Source: a virus
DNA: 35,404 bases
Direction: 5' to 3' (one strand)
Virus record (IMG/VR): IMGVR_UViG_3300021964_007578
Span: 1 to 35,404 of that record
The translations under genes and the position numbers were made by a program. Below, piece by piece: positions 14,803 to 21,486 of this stretch. Below the pieces are notes generated by a model. It was not told the DNA's origin and did not search any database. It saw only the letters and a program-made list of their open reading frames with translations. The first letter of the stretch is position 1. Every line of letters starts with the position of its first letter.

Positions 14803-15257
14803 TAAAATCCAAAACCTGTCAATGGTACAGTGATTGTCGTAACGGTTCCATCTTCTTCTGTAATGGTGATGCTAATAGTATCTGTGGTAGTATCTTTCAC
14901 CCAGTATATTGTAGCACCTTCGATTTCAGCTGTGCCACTGTTAGCACCTGTGTCATCGAACATACCGTCGACTAATTGCTTAGAAAGTTGTGCATAGATT
15001 CTACTCTCAACGTTGTTAAGAAACTTCGCTAAGTTAGTAGACTCTGCTTCACGCTTTGCTCTCGCAGCATCTGATTCAGCCTTGTCCTTAATATCTTTTT
15101 TACGAGTGAACTGTAATTGTTCAATACTCAAGACATGGCTGGAGTACCCTTGACCTGAAAATGATGGATTCTTAAATTTAAAGACCTCATCACCTGCAAG
15201 GGCAGGTGCTGTAATCAGTAAACTCAGAATAATAGATGCAGAAATTACATTTTTCAT
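14802..15257 (-). CDS. csgF: CsgF-family curli assembly protein
   Basis: A 151-aa protein with a signal peptide (IILSLLITAPALA) and a CsgF-type start, FKFKNPSFSGQGYSSHVLSI, corresponding to the pore-plugging N-terminal peptide of CsgF (NPNFGG...L...A). A charged helix follows (DKAESDAARAKREAESTNLA) and a beta-rich C-terminus (DTISITITEEDG). CsgF docks on CsgG and couples fibre nucleation to the pore. It is first of the leftward csg cluster with GGAG 6 nt before its ATG and late-type promoters upstream. Confidence 0.88.
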   Translation of the reverse strand: MKNVISASIILSLLITAPALAGDEVFKFKNPSFSGQGYSSHVLSIEQLQFTRKKDIKDKAESDAARAKREAESTNLAKFLNNVESRIYAQLSKQLVDGMFDDTGANSGTAEIEGATIYWVKDTTTDTISITITEEDGTVTTITVPLTGFGF

Positions 15258-15288
15258 AGATCGCTCCTAGTAGTTGTCGCGTCAAAAC

Positions 15289-15333
15289 TATTTATTATCC
15301 ATAGCAAAGGCAACATCTACGTACATATTTATC
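15289..15333 (-). promoter_or_regulatory. Two T4-like late promoter motifs upstream of csgF
   Basis: AATAAATA (15289-15296) and GATAAATA (15326-15333) on the minus strand, about 32 and 69 nt before the csgF start. Either could drive csgF-csgG-curlin-fecR. The exact start site cannot be told. Confidence 0.55.
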
Positions 15334-15339
15334 ATACAG

Positions 15340-15357
15340 GTGTAAAAATTTTTACAC
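15340..15357. promoter_or_regulatory. 18-bp perfect palindrome, possible operator
   Basis: GTGTAAAAATTTTTACAC, a perfect inverted repeat between the divergent csgF and Fis-like genes, adjacent to late-type promoters for both. The A-tract centre would suit a minor-groove or HTH dimer, such as the neighbouring Fis-type protein. A hairpin would have no loop, so an operator is more likely than a terminator. Confidence 0.5.
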
Positions 15358-15400
15358 TTACTATTATAAAACGCCAAGTTTTACAATGTTAACGCTACGT

Positions 15401-15408
15401 TATAAATA
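15401..15408 (+). promoter_or_regulatory. T4-consensus late promoter TATAAATA
   Basis: Perfect TATAAATA on the plus strand, 31 nt before the ATG at 15439, with GGAAGGAAAC as ribosome-binding site. It is the only exact T4-consensus late motif I found placed ahead of a gene. Confidence 0.7.
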
Positions 15409-15438
15409 CAATATCATAAGCACTGGAAGGAAACATTT

Positions 15439-15681
15439 ATGAGCAAGGAAGAACTTACTGAACAGGAGGCGATGTGGGAGTTATTGGAAACAACGTTTCC
15501 TGGCAAAGATCACAATTTAGTAATTAACTTACCTAATGAACTAGCAGAATTAGAGAAAAACAAACTTATGCAAGTTCTCGAGTTTCACGATTGGAATAAA
15601 TCAAGAGCAGCCAAAGATTTGGGCATAGGCCGAACAAATCTAATTGCTAAAATAAAAAAATATGAATTGATTCAGGATTAA
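15439..15681 (+). CDS. Fis-type (HTH_8) DNA-binding protein
   Basis: An 80-aa protein whose last 42 residues form a Fis/NtrC C-terminal helix-turn-helix: ELEKNKLMQVLEFHDWNKSR, AAKDLGIGRTNLIAKIKKYEL. In this family the pattern is L-x(4)-N-x-x-AAxxLGIxRxTLxxKLKxY. The N-terminal half is acidic and lacks the AAA+ or receiver domains of NtrC-type activators, as in Fis (98 aa). It is the only plus-strand gene in its region and diverges from csgF across a palindrome. I infer it regulates the csg cluster or phage late genes. Its stop codon overlaps that of the convergent gene at 15678. Confidence 0.85.
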   Translation: MSKEELTEQEAMWELLETTFPGKDHNLVINLPNELAELEKNKLMQVLEFHDWNKSRAAKDLGIGRTNLIAKIKKYELIQD

Positions 15682-16757
15682 GCAGCTGAAGATTTAGTAA
15701 TATGTGTTTGAGGATATAGGTTTCTAAATTCGCCGCTTATTGGATATGCTGTTGACATGTGTAATCTTAGTCCACCTGCATTAAGAGAAGCATTATCTGT
15801 GAAGTATACAAACTCGTATGGATTTTTAGTAAGATCTATCATTAAAATACCGTCATCGTCTTTTGCTTCAATGTAATTGTTCAATGCCATAACTGCATAC
15901 ACTTGTTTAGCAGGCTTTTCGTTCCCTGCCATTACGTTAGAAACAAACTTGCCTTTTAATTCATCACTTGGTAAATTAGTAAAGATTTGATCTATTAGAT
16001 TTCTTAGGTTACCTTCAAACTCTTTGTTCTTTTCAGGAGCAATACTTTGAGCAATTCTAATAATACTTGCTAAACTAATGCCTGTTGAATTTTCTAACTT
16101 CTGTTCATCAATAATGTCTTGGTATGCTGCTTTGAAACCATTTGCTGCTTGTTGGTATCCTGATCCAGGCTTAACTTGCTGATCCATAAAACGTCCAGCA
16201 CCACCTTCTCTAGTTTTAACTTCAACCATCTTACCAGCAACTGACAAGTCACCTTTACCTGCTTTGCTAATGCTCTTACTGAACACACTTAACAAGAACT
16301 CACCCTTACCTTGTCCTAAGAATGAAATCATTGACAGGTCATCAGTCATTTCTTTAATAGCAGGGTTAGAATCATAACCGTTGACAATATCTGCAATTGT
16401 ATGAGAACCTGGTTCAACTAGTTTATTGATGTTAATTAGTTTGTCGTTTTTCCAAGCAGTCAGTAGTGCATTTTTATCTGCTTGACTTGCTTCTAAACTT
16501 AAGAAATACTTTGCTAAGAGCTTTTGTGCTTTGTTAACTTCAGCATCATTAATTTGCTGTAAGGCACCTTTTACAACTTCTACTCTACTACCAGCACCAA
16601 TGTTTGCTAATAGCTCTTCAATTTCCTGTAGTAATCCCATAGTTTTAGGATCAGTAGGAAGTTGTTTGATCTTGGATGCCAAGACCTTCTTCATGTTTTC
16701 GACGTCTGGGTTTTCTGCCGGTTCTTCGTCTTCTAATAAAAATTCAAATGCTCTCAT
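15678..16757 (-). CDS. Phage protein with possible PD-(D/E)XK-like motif
   Basis: A 359-aa soluble protein. It begins MRAFEFLLEDEEPAENPD, a start common among marine T4-like phage proteins. The middle has FLGQGKGEFLLSVFSKSISK, then KGDLSVAGKMVEVKTREGG: an Asp followed eight residues on by E-V-K, the arrangement of PD-(D/E)XK nucleases. C-terminal parts are mixed alpha/beta (VYAVMALNNYIEAKDDDGIL, NPYEFVYFTDN). A late-type GATAAATA lies 5 nt before its ATG. It could be a nuclease or a structural protein; the motif is suggestive only. Confidence 0.6.
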   Translation of the reverse strand: MRAFEFLLEDEEPAENPDVENMKKVLASKIKQLPTDPKTMGLLQEIEELLANIGAGSRVEVVKGALQQINDAEVNKAQKLLAKYFLSLEASQADKNALLTAWKNDKLININKLVEPGSHTIADIVNGYDSNPAIKEMTDDLSMISFLGQGKGEFLLSVFSKSISKAGKGDLSVAGKMVEVKTREGGAGRFMDQQVKPGSGYQQAANGFKAAYQDIIDEQKLENSTGISLASIIRIAQSIAPEKNKEFEGNLRNLIDQIFTNLPSDELKGKFVSNVMAGNEKPAKQVYAVMALNNYIEAKDDDGILMIDLTKNPYEFVYFTDNASLNAGGLRLHMSTAYPISGEFRNLYPQTHITKSSAA

Positions 16758-16762
16758 ACTAA

Positions 16763-16770
16763 TATTTATC
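16763..16770 (-). promoter_or_regulatory. Late promoter GATAAATA, 5 nt before ATG
   Basis: GATAAATA on the minus strand, TTAGT, then ATG at 16757. Same spacing as at 9865, 30915 and 31651. Predicts a leaderless late mRNA. Confidence 0.65.
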
Positions 16771-17464
16771 CAAGTTTTGGAAATAACATATCTGTGCAGA
16801 ACTTATCTACATCTGCTTCGTTAAGTCCTAAGCTCTTCATAGTACGTGGAGTGTGTGGATTTTGTTGCTGATTATGGCAGTAATAATCTTGTGAAGCCTG
16901 TACTAATGCAGTATCGCCTTCGCCTTTAGTAAGTCCTACTTCAGCAAAATATGTATGTAAATTATCTAATGCAAGATCGATTATAGCAACTGCTTCTTCT
17001 TCTGTGCTTACATTGCCGGCAGCAATCATGCTTGGACTGAAAATGTTCTGAGCCCATTCAGGTAGTTCACGTTTTTTACTAGGAATAAAATCTTCTACTG
17101 CTTCTGCATAACCTTGTATCATAGGATGATTAGGATCACTACTAGCACTAACATCATGAAATGCACCGGTCATCTTCTTCTTACCTGCTATAACATCAAA
17201 GCCGTAAATAGGTGCTGGGTTATCTAATGTTGGAAAAATGCACACATGCATCATCCAGAGGCCTTTTGTATCACGAGCGTCTACAACATCAATATGAGCC
17301 CTACGAATATCGTCGTTACGCCAAACACGGTTAATCCAACTACCGTCTGGTTTATTAAAGTAATCAAGTCCTGGCTCTGAAAATTCTGTTGCTTTGTCAT
17401 CAAAAATTTTGATAATTTCATTTTGACAGTCAATTAATCTGTCCCATATAACACTATCTGTCAC
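16766..17464 (-). CDS. pcyX: Ferredoxin-dependent bilin reductase (PcyX/PcyA-like)
   Basis: A 232-aa member of the FDBR family. Matching segments: LWMMHVCIFPTLDNPAPIYG followed by FDVIAGKKKMTGAFHDVS (with the His and the catalytic Asp of PcyA's GxDxVA region), and the C-terminal QDYYCHNQQQNPHTP, then DVDKFCTDMLFP. FDBRs reduce biliverdin IXalpha using ferredoxin. It looks closer to PcyA than to PebS; PcyX, known from uncultured marine phages, makes phycoerythrobilin. GTG start behind GGAG, overlapping the heme oxygenase gene by 11 bp, so the two are coupled. Product specificity needs a phylogeny. Confidence 0.87.
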   Translation of the reverse strand: MTDSVIWDRLIDCQNEIIKIFDDKATEFSEPGLDYFNKPDGSWINRVWRNDDIRRAHIDVVDARDTKGLWMMHVCIFPTLDNPAPIYGFDVIAGKKKMTGAFHDVSASSDPNHPMIQGYAEAVEDFIPSKKRELPEWAQNIFSPSMIAAGNVSTEEEAVAIIDLALDNLHTYFAEVGLTKGEGDTALVQASQDYYCHNQQQNPHTPRTMKSLGLNEADVDKFCTDMLFPKLG

Positions 17465-18002
17465 CTTTATGCTCCATCAACTCTTTGAAAAGTTCAGTGG
17501 CAAAGTCAAAGCAAACTTTTGCTTCGTCTGCCATATTATCATTGCACTTCGCTCTAATCTTATCTTTGTAATCGTTGATGTCGATATCTCCAAACTTGTA
17601 CATTTCTCCATTGCCTGGTACACGTTTTGCAATCATCTGTCCGCCACTTAGGTCTCCCATGTGTCTAACATAGACATGTGCCATTAGCCTATTAGGATCG
17701 TCCATAATATCTTTCAAATACATTACATACTTGTGAGTAGTTTTTAGTGTAGGTGGTCTGTCTTCTTTTTTCCATAGTTCTAAGAAGTCAGCCATAATTC
17801 TCTTTGAACGTATTAGTTCAGGTACGTCATCTAGTAAGCCGTGTTGTTGAGCCATTAGCTCTAGTAGTTCATAAGCTGGAAACTGATTCCACAAATAAAG
17901 AGCATAAAACTCTGGATCAATTTTTCCAGAGAACATAACCTTTACAAATTCTTGACGCTCAGCGTTAGTATGATTTTCTTTTGTTAATTCTTTTAAGCTC
18001 AT
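17454..18002 (-). CDS. ho1: Heme oxygenase
   Basis: A 182-aa heme oxygenase. Proximal heme ligand His11 in KENHTNAERQ and the distal-helix motif YVRHMGDLSGGQMIAKRVPG (Asp117, Gly residues over heme) are intact. It converts heme to biliverdin, CO and Fe2+ with ferredoxin electrons. It is slightly shorter than cyanobacterial HO1 (about 240 aa), as phage versions often are. It precedes pcyX with an 11-bp overlap, forming a heme-to-bilin operon. AGGAG lies 9 nt upstream of the ATG; a TATAAT-like element (about 18024-18029) is present without a clear -35. Confidence 0.93.
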   Translation of the reverse strand: MSLKELTKENHTNAERQEFVKVMFSGKIDPEFYALYLWNQFPAYELLELMAQQHGLLDDVPELIRSKRIMADFLELWKKEDRPPTLKTTHKYVMYLKDIMDDPNRLMAHVYVRHMGDLSGGQMIAKRVPGNGEMYKFGDIDINDYKDKIRAKCNDNMADEAKVCFDFATELFKELMEHKGDR

Positions 18003-18042
18003 TTGTAACTACTCCTGTACTTTGATATTATAGTAGTAGTAG

Positions 18043-18354
18043 TTATCCACGTTGTTCCTCAAGGGTGAGTTTAAGTGGCGAGCCATTTATCCTAGCAATC
18101 TTCGTTGCTTCTAATGCTCGTTGTTCGGCAATTTCAAAAACGTATTCACCAACAACTGCTGCACCGTGATTGTGTACTTCTAAAGTTTTCTTTTTAGCAC
18201 TGTCTTCATCATGTTTGAACACTGCCTTCAAAATGTCAATAACAAGTTCCATCGGTGTAAAGTCATCGTTTATAACAACGACCCGCCACAACTTAGGTAT
18301 TGAAACATCAATATCTATTTTTTCGTCAATGACTGCATCTGTATTGGTACTCAT
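18043..18354 (-). CDS. clpS: ClpS N-degron adaptor
   Basis: A 103-aa ClpS. Core: LWRVVVINDDFTPMELVIDI (Asn-Asp-Asp for the substrate's alpha-amino group, Met gatekeeper) and KTLEVHNHGAAVVGEYVFEI with the conserved His; AR-x(4)-PLKLTLEE closes the fold. ClpS delivers N-degron substrates to ClpAP. Start at 18354: its SD GGAG overlaps the earlier in-frame ATG (18366), which is therefore less likely. Flanked by Hsp20 and heme oxygenase genes on the same strand. In the phage it may redirect host proteolysis. Confidence 0.92.
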   Translation of the reverse strand: MSTNTDAVIDEKIDIDVSIPKLWRVVVINDDFTPMELVIDILKAVFKHDEDSAKKKTLEVHNHGAAVVGEYVFEIAEQRALEATKIARINGSPLKLTLEEQRG

Positions 18355-18370
18355 TACTTTCTCCATAATC

Positions 18371-18392
18371 GGGGGAGTTGTTACACTCCCCC
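18371..18392 (-). other. Strong hairpin between hsp20 and clpS
   Basis: Stem GGGGGAGT/ACTCCCCC (8 bp) with a 6-nt loop, directly after the hsp20 stop and just before clpS. No U-tract follows on either strand, so it is more likely an RNA-stability or processing element than an intrinsic terminator. Confidence 0.6.
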
Positions 18393-18400
18393 TAGACGTT

Positions 18401-18853
18401 TTACTTACTGTCGATCACTGAACTATCGTTAATCTTAATAGTCTTAGGCTTTAATGCTTCTGGTACTTCACGTACTAAATGCACATTCAGCATACCTAGT
18501 TCAAGGTTTGCGTTTGCTACCTTAACGTGGTCAGCAAGTGTGAACTCTCTACGGAAGTTGCGTCCGCCAATACCTTTGTGTAGATAATTGACATCTTCAT
18601 CTCCTTTAGGAGCAGTTCCCTCAATCTTTAATTGATCACCGTCTGTAGTGATTGAAAGATTGTCCATACCAAAGCCGGCAACTGCTAACGAAATCATATA
18701 TTCGTCATCGTTGATTTGTGCTATGTTGTATGGGGGATAACCATTTCCGTTTGGACTATTTGCGAACTGTCTTTCCATTTCGTTGAATAGTCTGTCAAAG
18801 CCAATTGTAGCTCTGTGGAAGTTTGGTAGGTCTAGAGTTGTTATTCTTGTCAT
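18401..18853 (-). CDS. Small heat shock protein (Hsp20/IbpA-like)
   Basis: A 150-aa alpha-crystallin-domain chaperone. The N-terminus (FHRATIGFDRLFNEMERQFA) and core (YPPYNIAQINDDEYMISLAV, GIGGRNFRREFTLADHVKV, LNVHLVREVPEALKPKTIKI) match IbpA-type proteins; the last holds the conserved V-PE-x-KP. Such proteins hold unfolded polypeptides and are near-universal in marine T4-like phages. AAGGAG precedes the ATG. A GATAAATA late-like motif lies upstream at 18943. Confidence 0.94.
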   Translation of the reverse strand: MTRITTLDLPNFHRATIGFDRLFNEMERQFANSPNGNGYPPYNIAQINDDEYMISLAVAGFGMDNLSITTDGDQLKIEGTAPKGDEDVNYLHKGIGGRNFRREFTLADHVKVANANLELGMLNVHLVREVPEALKPKTIKINDSSVIDSK

Positions 18854-18942
18854 AGTTTTTCTCCTTTAATAAGCAAGATTTAATTTAGGTTCCCTAATGG
18901 GCAACCAACTCTGCACAAAAGATTCAGTCTTTCGTACACATT

Positions 18943-18967
18943 TATTTATCATTGAAAAATGATAAAT
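18943..18967 (-). promoter_or_regulatory. Late-type promoter motif within a 10-bp stem hairpin, upstream of hsp20
   Basis: GATAAATA on the minus strand (18943-18950) forms one side of a perfect inverted repeat, ATTTATCATT/AATGATAAAT (18944-18967, 4-nt loop). It lies between guaC and hsp20. A late promoter for hsp20 with a dyad is the simplest reading; no U-tract supports a terminator. Confidence 0.5.
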
Positions 18968-18989
18968 CCGGTAAAATGGGTATAAAAAA

Positions 18990-20042
18990 TTATCCAAATG
19001 AATTAAACACCTGATTAACTTGTTGTGTACAACGTACAAAAGTAGTACATTTTGGCATATCTTTAATACGTCTAGCGCCAATGTATGTACATGCACTACG
19101 TACACCACCCAAAATTTCAATTAGTTGCGGTGCTACTGGTCCTCTATGCGGTAGTTGTACTACCTTACCTTCTGCACCACGATATCCGTCTTTTCTACTT
19201 CCGTGTTTTGCCATAGCAGCATCTGAACTCATACCGTAAAATTGTATTTTTCCATCTACTACTTTGCCTTCGGACTCGTCATATCCGGCTAACATGCCGC
19301 CTAGCATAACAAAGTGTGCGCCAGCACCAAATGCTTTTGCTACATCTCCTGCATATACACAGCCGCCGTCTGCAATAATGTGTCCGCCAATTCCGTTTGC
19401 GGCATCTGCACATTCAATAATACCTGATAGTTGTGGAACTCCTACTCCTGTTTGCAATCTAGTTGTACAAACACTTCCCGGACCAATACCACATTTAATA
19501 ATATCAGCACCTCTAATGATAAGTTCTTCTGTCATTTCTCCTGTAATAACATTACCTGCAATGATAGTTTTATCAGGATACTCAGTACGAAGTTTTTCAA
19601 TAAAGTCACCGTAGTTTTCATGATATGCATTTGCAACATCTACAGTAATAAAAGGAATGTCTGGATACATCGCCAGTACTGCTTTCATTGTAGCAAAGTC
19701 TGGTGCATCAGGATCCCATATAACTCCTGTTCCTGTACAAACACTAAGATTTTTTAATTTTAGTCCTTTGGCATTCTTTTGCCAGTCCTCAATAGTGTAG
19801 TGCTTACGCATTACAGTAATCATGTTTTGTTCTTGTAATGCTCTTGCCATAGAAAAGGTACCAACCCCGTCCATGTTCGATGCCATGATAGGAACGCCAG
19901 TCCATGTTTGGCCACTATTGTGAAATTTAAATTCTCTGTTTAGATCGACGTTTCTTCGACTTTCTAATTTTGACCGCTTGGGCTTAAAAAGGACGTCTTT
20001 GTAATCCAATTTAATGTCTTGTTCGATTCGCATATTTGACAC
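18990..20042 (-). CDS. guaC: GMP reductase
   Basis: A 350-aa GMP reductase of the IMPDH/GMPR TIM-barrel family, close in length to E. coli GuaC (347). Hallmarks: [20 protein letters not shown] at the N-terminus, [20 protein letters not shown] with active-site Cys192, [20 protein letters not shown] and [14 protein letters not shown]. It lacks the CBS domains of IMPDH. Reaction: GMP + NADPH to IMP + NH3. GTG start at 20042 with GAGGA just upstream; an ATG at 20033 is possible. Follows dexA with no gap. It could recycle guanine nucleotides from degraded host RNA toward adenine nucleotides and lower GTP. Confidence 0.94.
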   Translation of the reverse strand: MSNMRIEQDIKLDYKDVLFKPKRSKLESRRNVDLNREFKFHNSGQTWTGVPIMASNMDGVGTFSMARALQEQNMITVMRKHYTIEDWQKNAKGLKLKNLSVCTGTGVIWDPDAPDFATMKAVLAMYPDIPFITVDVANAYHENYGDFIEKLRTEYPDKTIIAGNVITGEMTEELIIRGADIIKCGIGPGSVCTTRLQTGVGVPQLSGIIECADAANGIGGHIIADGGCVYAGDVAKAFGAGAHFVMLGGMLAGYDESEGKVVDGKIQFYGMSSDAAMAKHGSRKDGYRGAEGKVVQLPHRGPVAPQLIEILGGVRSACTYIGARRIKDMPKCTTFVRCTQQVNQVFNSFG

Positions 20043-20627
20043 TTATCCTCTCATGTTAGCGTATGGCTGAATAAACTTGCCATCGATTGTTGAACTTGAT
20101 CTTAGTGTACGTAAAACATTTTGTACACCGACTGCTTGGTTCCACGCATCTTCAAGTGCATGGTGTGCAAGTACTGGTGGCCTATGTGGATTGATACCAA
20201 TGTCAAACAATGTTCTTGTATCTCTCACTTGCCAAAAATTCCAAGGGCACATTTTTTCTAACTTTTGAAAGATGTGTTCACATATAACTACATCAAAACT
20301 AGCACCATGGCTCCATACACGTTGGGCACCCCAACAAAATTTGTATAATCCATTCATTGCTTCAGCAATAGGTATTCTACCTTCTGTACTGAATGCTTCT
20401 TCTTGTGCGGCCTTACTCTGTTGAGCCCACCATGCTAGTGTTGATTCTGATGTTGTAAGACCAAGTGCATCACAACTGTCCAAATCAACTTTTACGTAGA
20501 ACTTTTCTGCTGATTTTTGTACTTGATCTTCTCCGAACGGATCGAACTTAATTGCACCAATTGTTAGTACGGTAGCAGTTGGAAGTACATCAAGTGTTTC
20601 CAAGTCGATCATTATATCTGTTCTCAT
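20043..20627 (-). CDS. dexA: DexA-type 3'-5' exonuclease (DEDD)
   Basis: A 194-aa RNase H-fold exonuclease like T4 exonuclease A. DEDDh residues: Asp and Glu in TDIMIDLETLD, Asp in VWSHGASFDVVI, His/Asp in LAHHALEDAWNQAVG. Characteristic DexA segments include TIGAIKFDPFG and STLAWWAQQSKAAQEEAF. T4 DexA degrades single-stranded DNA. Driven by a sigma70-type promoter at 20663-20691 and followed directly by guaC, so both are probably early. Confidence 0.9.
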   Translation of the reverse strand: MRTDIMIDLETLDVLPTATVLTIGAIKFDPFGEDQVQKSAEKFYVKVDLDSCDALGLTTSESTLAWWAQQSKAAQEEAFSTEGRIPIAEAMNGLYKFCWGAQRVWSHGASFDVVICEHIFQKLEKMCPWNFWQVRDTRTLFDIGINPHRPPVLAHHALEDAWNQAVGVQNVLRTLRSSSTIDGKFIQPYANMRG

Positions 20628-20662
20628 TTTATGCCTTTGTGTGTATGTTAATTTACTATATA

Positions 20663-20691
20663 ATTATAGCAGAGAGTTGTGGCGTTGTCAA
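20663..20691 (-). promoter_or_regulatory. Sigma70-type promoter of dexA-guaC
   Basis: TTGACA (20686-20691), 17-nt spacer ending TGC, TATAAT (20663-20668) on the minus strand: both hexamers perfect. Confidence 0.88.
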
Positions 20692-20704
20692 CCGTTAAAG
20701 TTGA

Positions 20705-21025
20705 TTAATGTCCTCTTTGTCTTTTGGGAGTACCTTGCTCTAATTCACGCTGTTTTCTACGCCAACGTGCAACTGCTGCCGCTTTGGCCTTCTTGCGTTT
20801 TTCGCTAGGTTTTGTGTAGTATTCACGTTCACGAATTTCTTGAAATAATCCGTCACGTTCAATTTTCTTTTTTAATCTACGGAGAGCTTTGTTGACATCT
20901 TCACCGTCTCGCACTGCTACAGCTAATCCTTCAGGATCAGGTGTCCACTGTTTTCTAGGTTTATTTTGTTGGCCTTTACCTTGCCATGGTTTACTTACGT
21001 GCTTTCGGTTTCTATCATATGCCAT
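20705..21025 (-). CDS. rpsU: Ribosomal protein bS21 homologue with N-terminal extension
   Basis: A 106-aa protein. Residues about 35-95 match bS21: VAVRDGEDVNKALRRLKKKI, then FQEIREREYYTKPSEKRKKA and a lysine/alanine-rich tail. bS21 helps the 30S subunit select mRNA starts. An N-terminal extension (AYDRNRKHVSKPWQGKGQQN) makes it longer than bacterial bS21 (about 70 aa). Phage bS21 genes are known from marine phages and may replace the host copy to bias initiation. The gene overlaps the upstream frame by 11 bp. Confidence 0.9.
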   Translation of the reverse strand: MAYDRNRKHVSKPWQGKGQQNKPRKQWTPDPEGLAVAVRDGEDVNKALRRLKKKIERDGLFQEIREREYYTKPSEKRKKAKAAAVARWRRKQRELEQGTPKRQRGH

Positions 21026-21395
21026 AACTGTTTTTTGCTTTCTCCATTAAATTGTTTATATGTTGTTGTTCCAGAATCTCTCTATTGTTGGCCGTGGATA
21101 ATTTTGTACTGCCAAAATAATAACTATTAGGCTGAGCCAAAAAATATCCTGCTGTCTGTTGATCTTCTGAATTTGCATTTAATATTACTATAACACATTT
21201 ATGTTTTTTGTCAACCACCCATTGCGGGTCATCGCTCGGTTTGGCAACATAAATTATTGTGTTAGGTAATTCCAAAGTTTGAATGGTATTACTTACCATT
21301 TGACTTTGTTCTGGTGTGAGGTCATATGTTAATATTCTTAATGCGTCTGTTTGAATATCGTCTGGGTATGTTACTATGCTTACGGTGTCATTCAT
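21015..21395 (-). CDS. Hypothetical protein
   Basis: A 126-aa soluble protein with strands typical of a small alpha/beta fold: VSIVTYPDDIQTDALRIL, NTIIYVAKPSDDPQWVVDKK, KCVIVILNANSEDQQTAGYF and YYFGSTKLSTANNREILEQQ. No motif recognised. It ends 11 bp inside the bS21 gene. Its ATG overlaps the stop of a -1 frame extension of the upstream gene. Confidence 0.65.
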   Translation of the reverse strand: MNDTVSIVTYPDDIQTDALRILTYDLTPEQSQMVSNTIQTLELPNTIIYVAKPSDDPQWVVDKKHKCVIVILNANSEDQQTAGYFLAQPNSYYFGSTKLSTANNREILEQQHINNLMEKAKNSYGI

Positions 21396-21486
21396 TTGAT
21401 GTTGCTTTTATGCGTTGCCATACTGAGTTAGGATTTTGTTCTGCATTTTGTATATATCCTAAACTTCCTTCTCTATTGTTTTTTTG
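21392..21486 (-). other. Possible -1 frame C-terminal extension of the coiled-coil membrane protein
   Basis: After the seven-A run at 21479-21485, the -1 frame stays open and reads KNNREGSLGYIQNAEQNPNS, then VWQRIKATSNE, stopping in a TGA (21392-21394) that overlaps the next gene's ATG. It fills the otherwise empty 63-bp gap. Explanations are ribosomal or transcriptional slippage, or a one-base indel in the assembly. Confidence 0.45.

Noticed and set aside
18371-18392. Intrinsic terminator after hsp20
   Set aside because: The hairpin is strong, but no U-tract follows on either strand, so I list it only as a hairpin.
18866-19120. Minus-strand frame of 84 codons overlapping the end of guaC
   Set aside because: It overlaps the conserved C-terminal coding part of GMP reductase in another frame and reads as low-complexity sequence with no domain.
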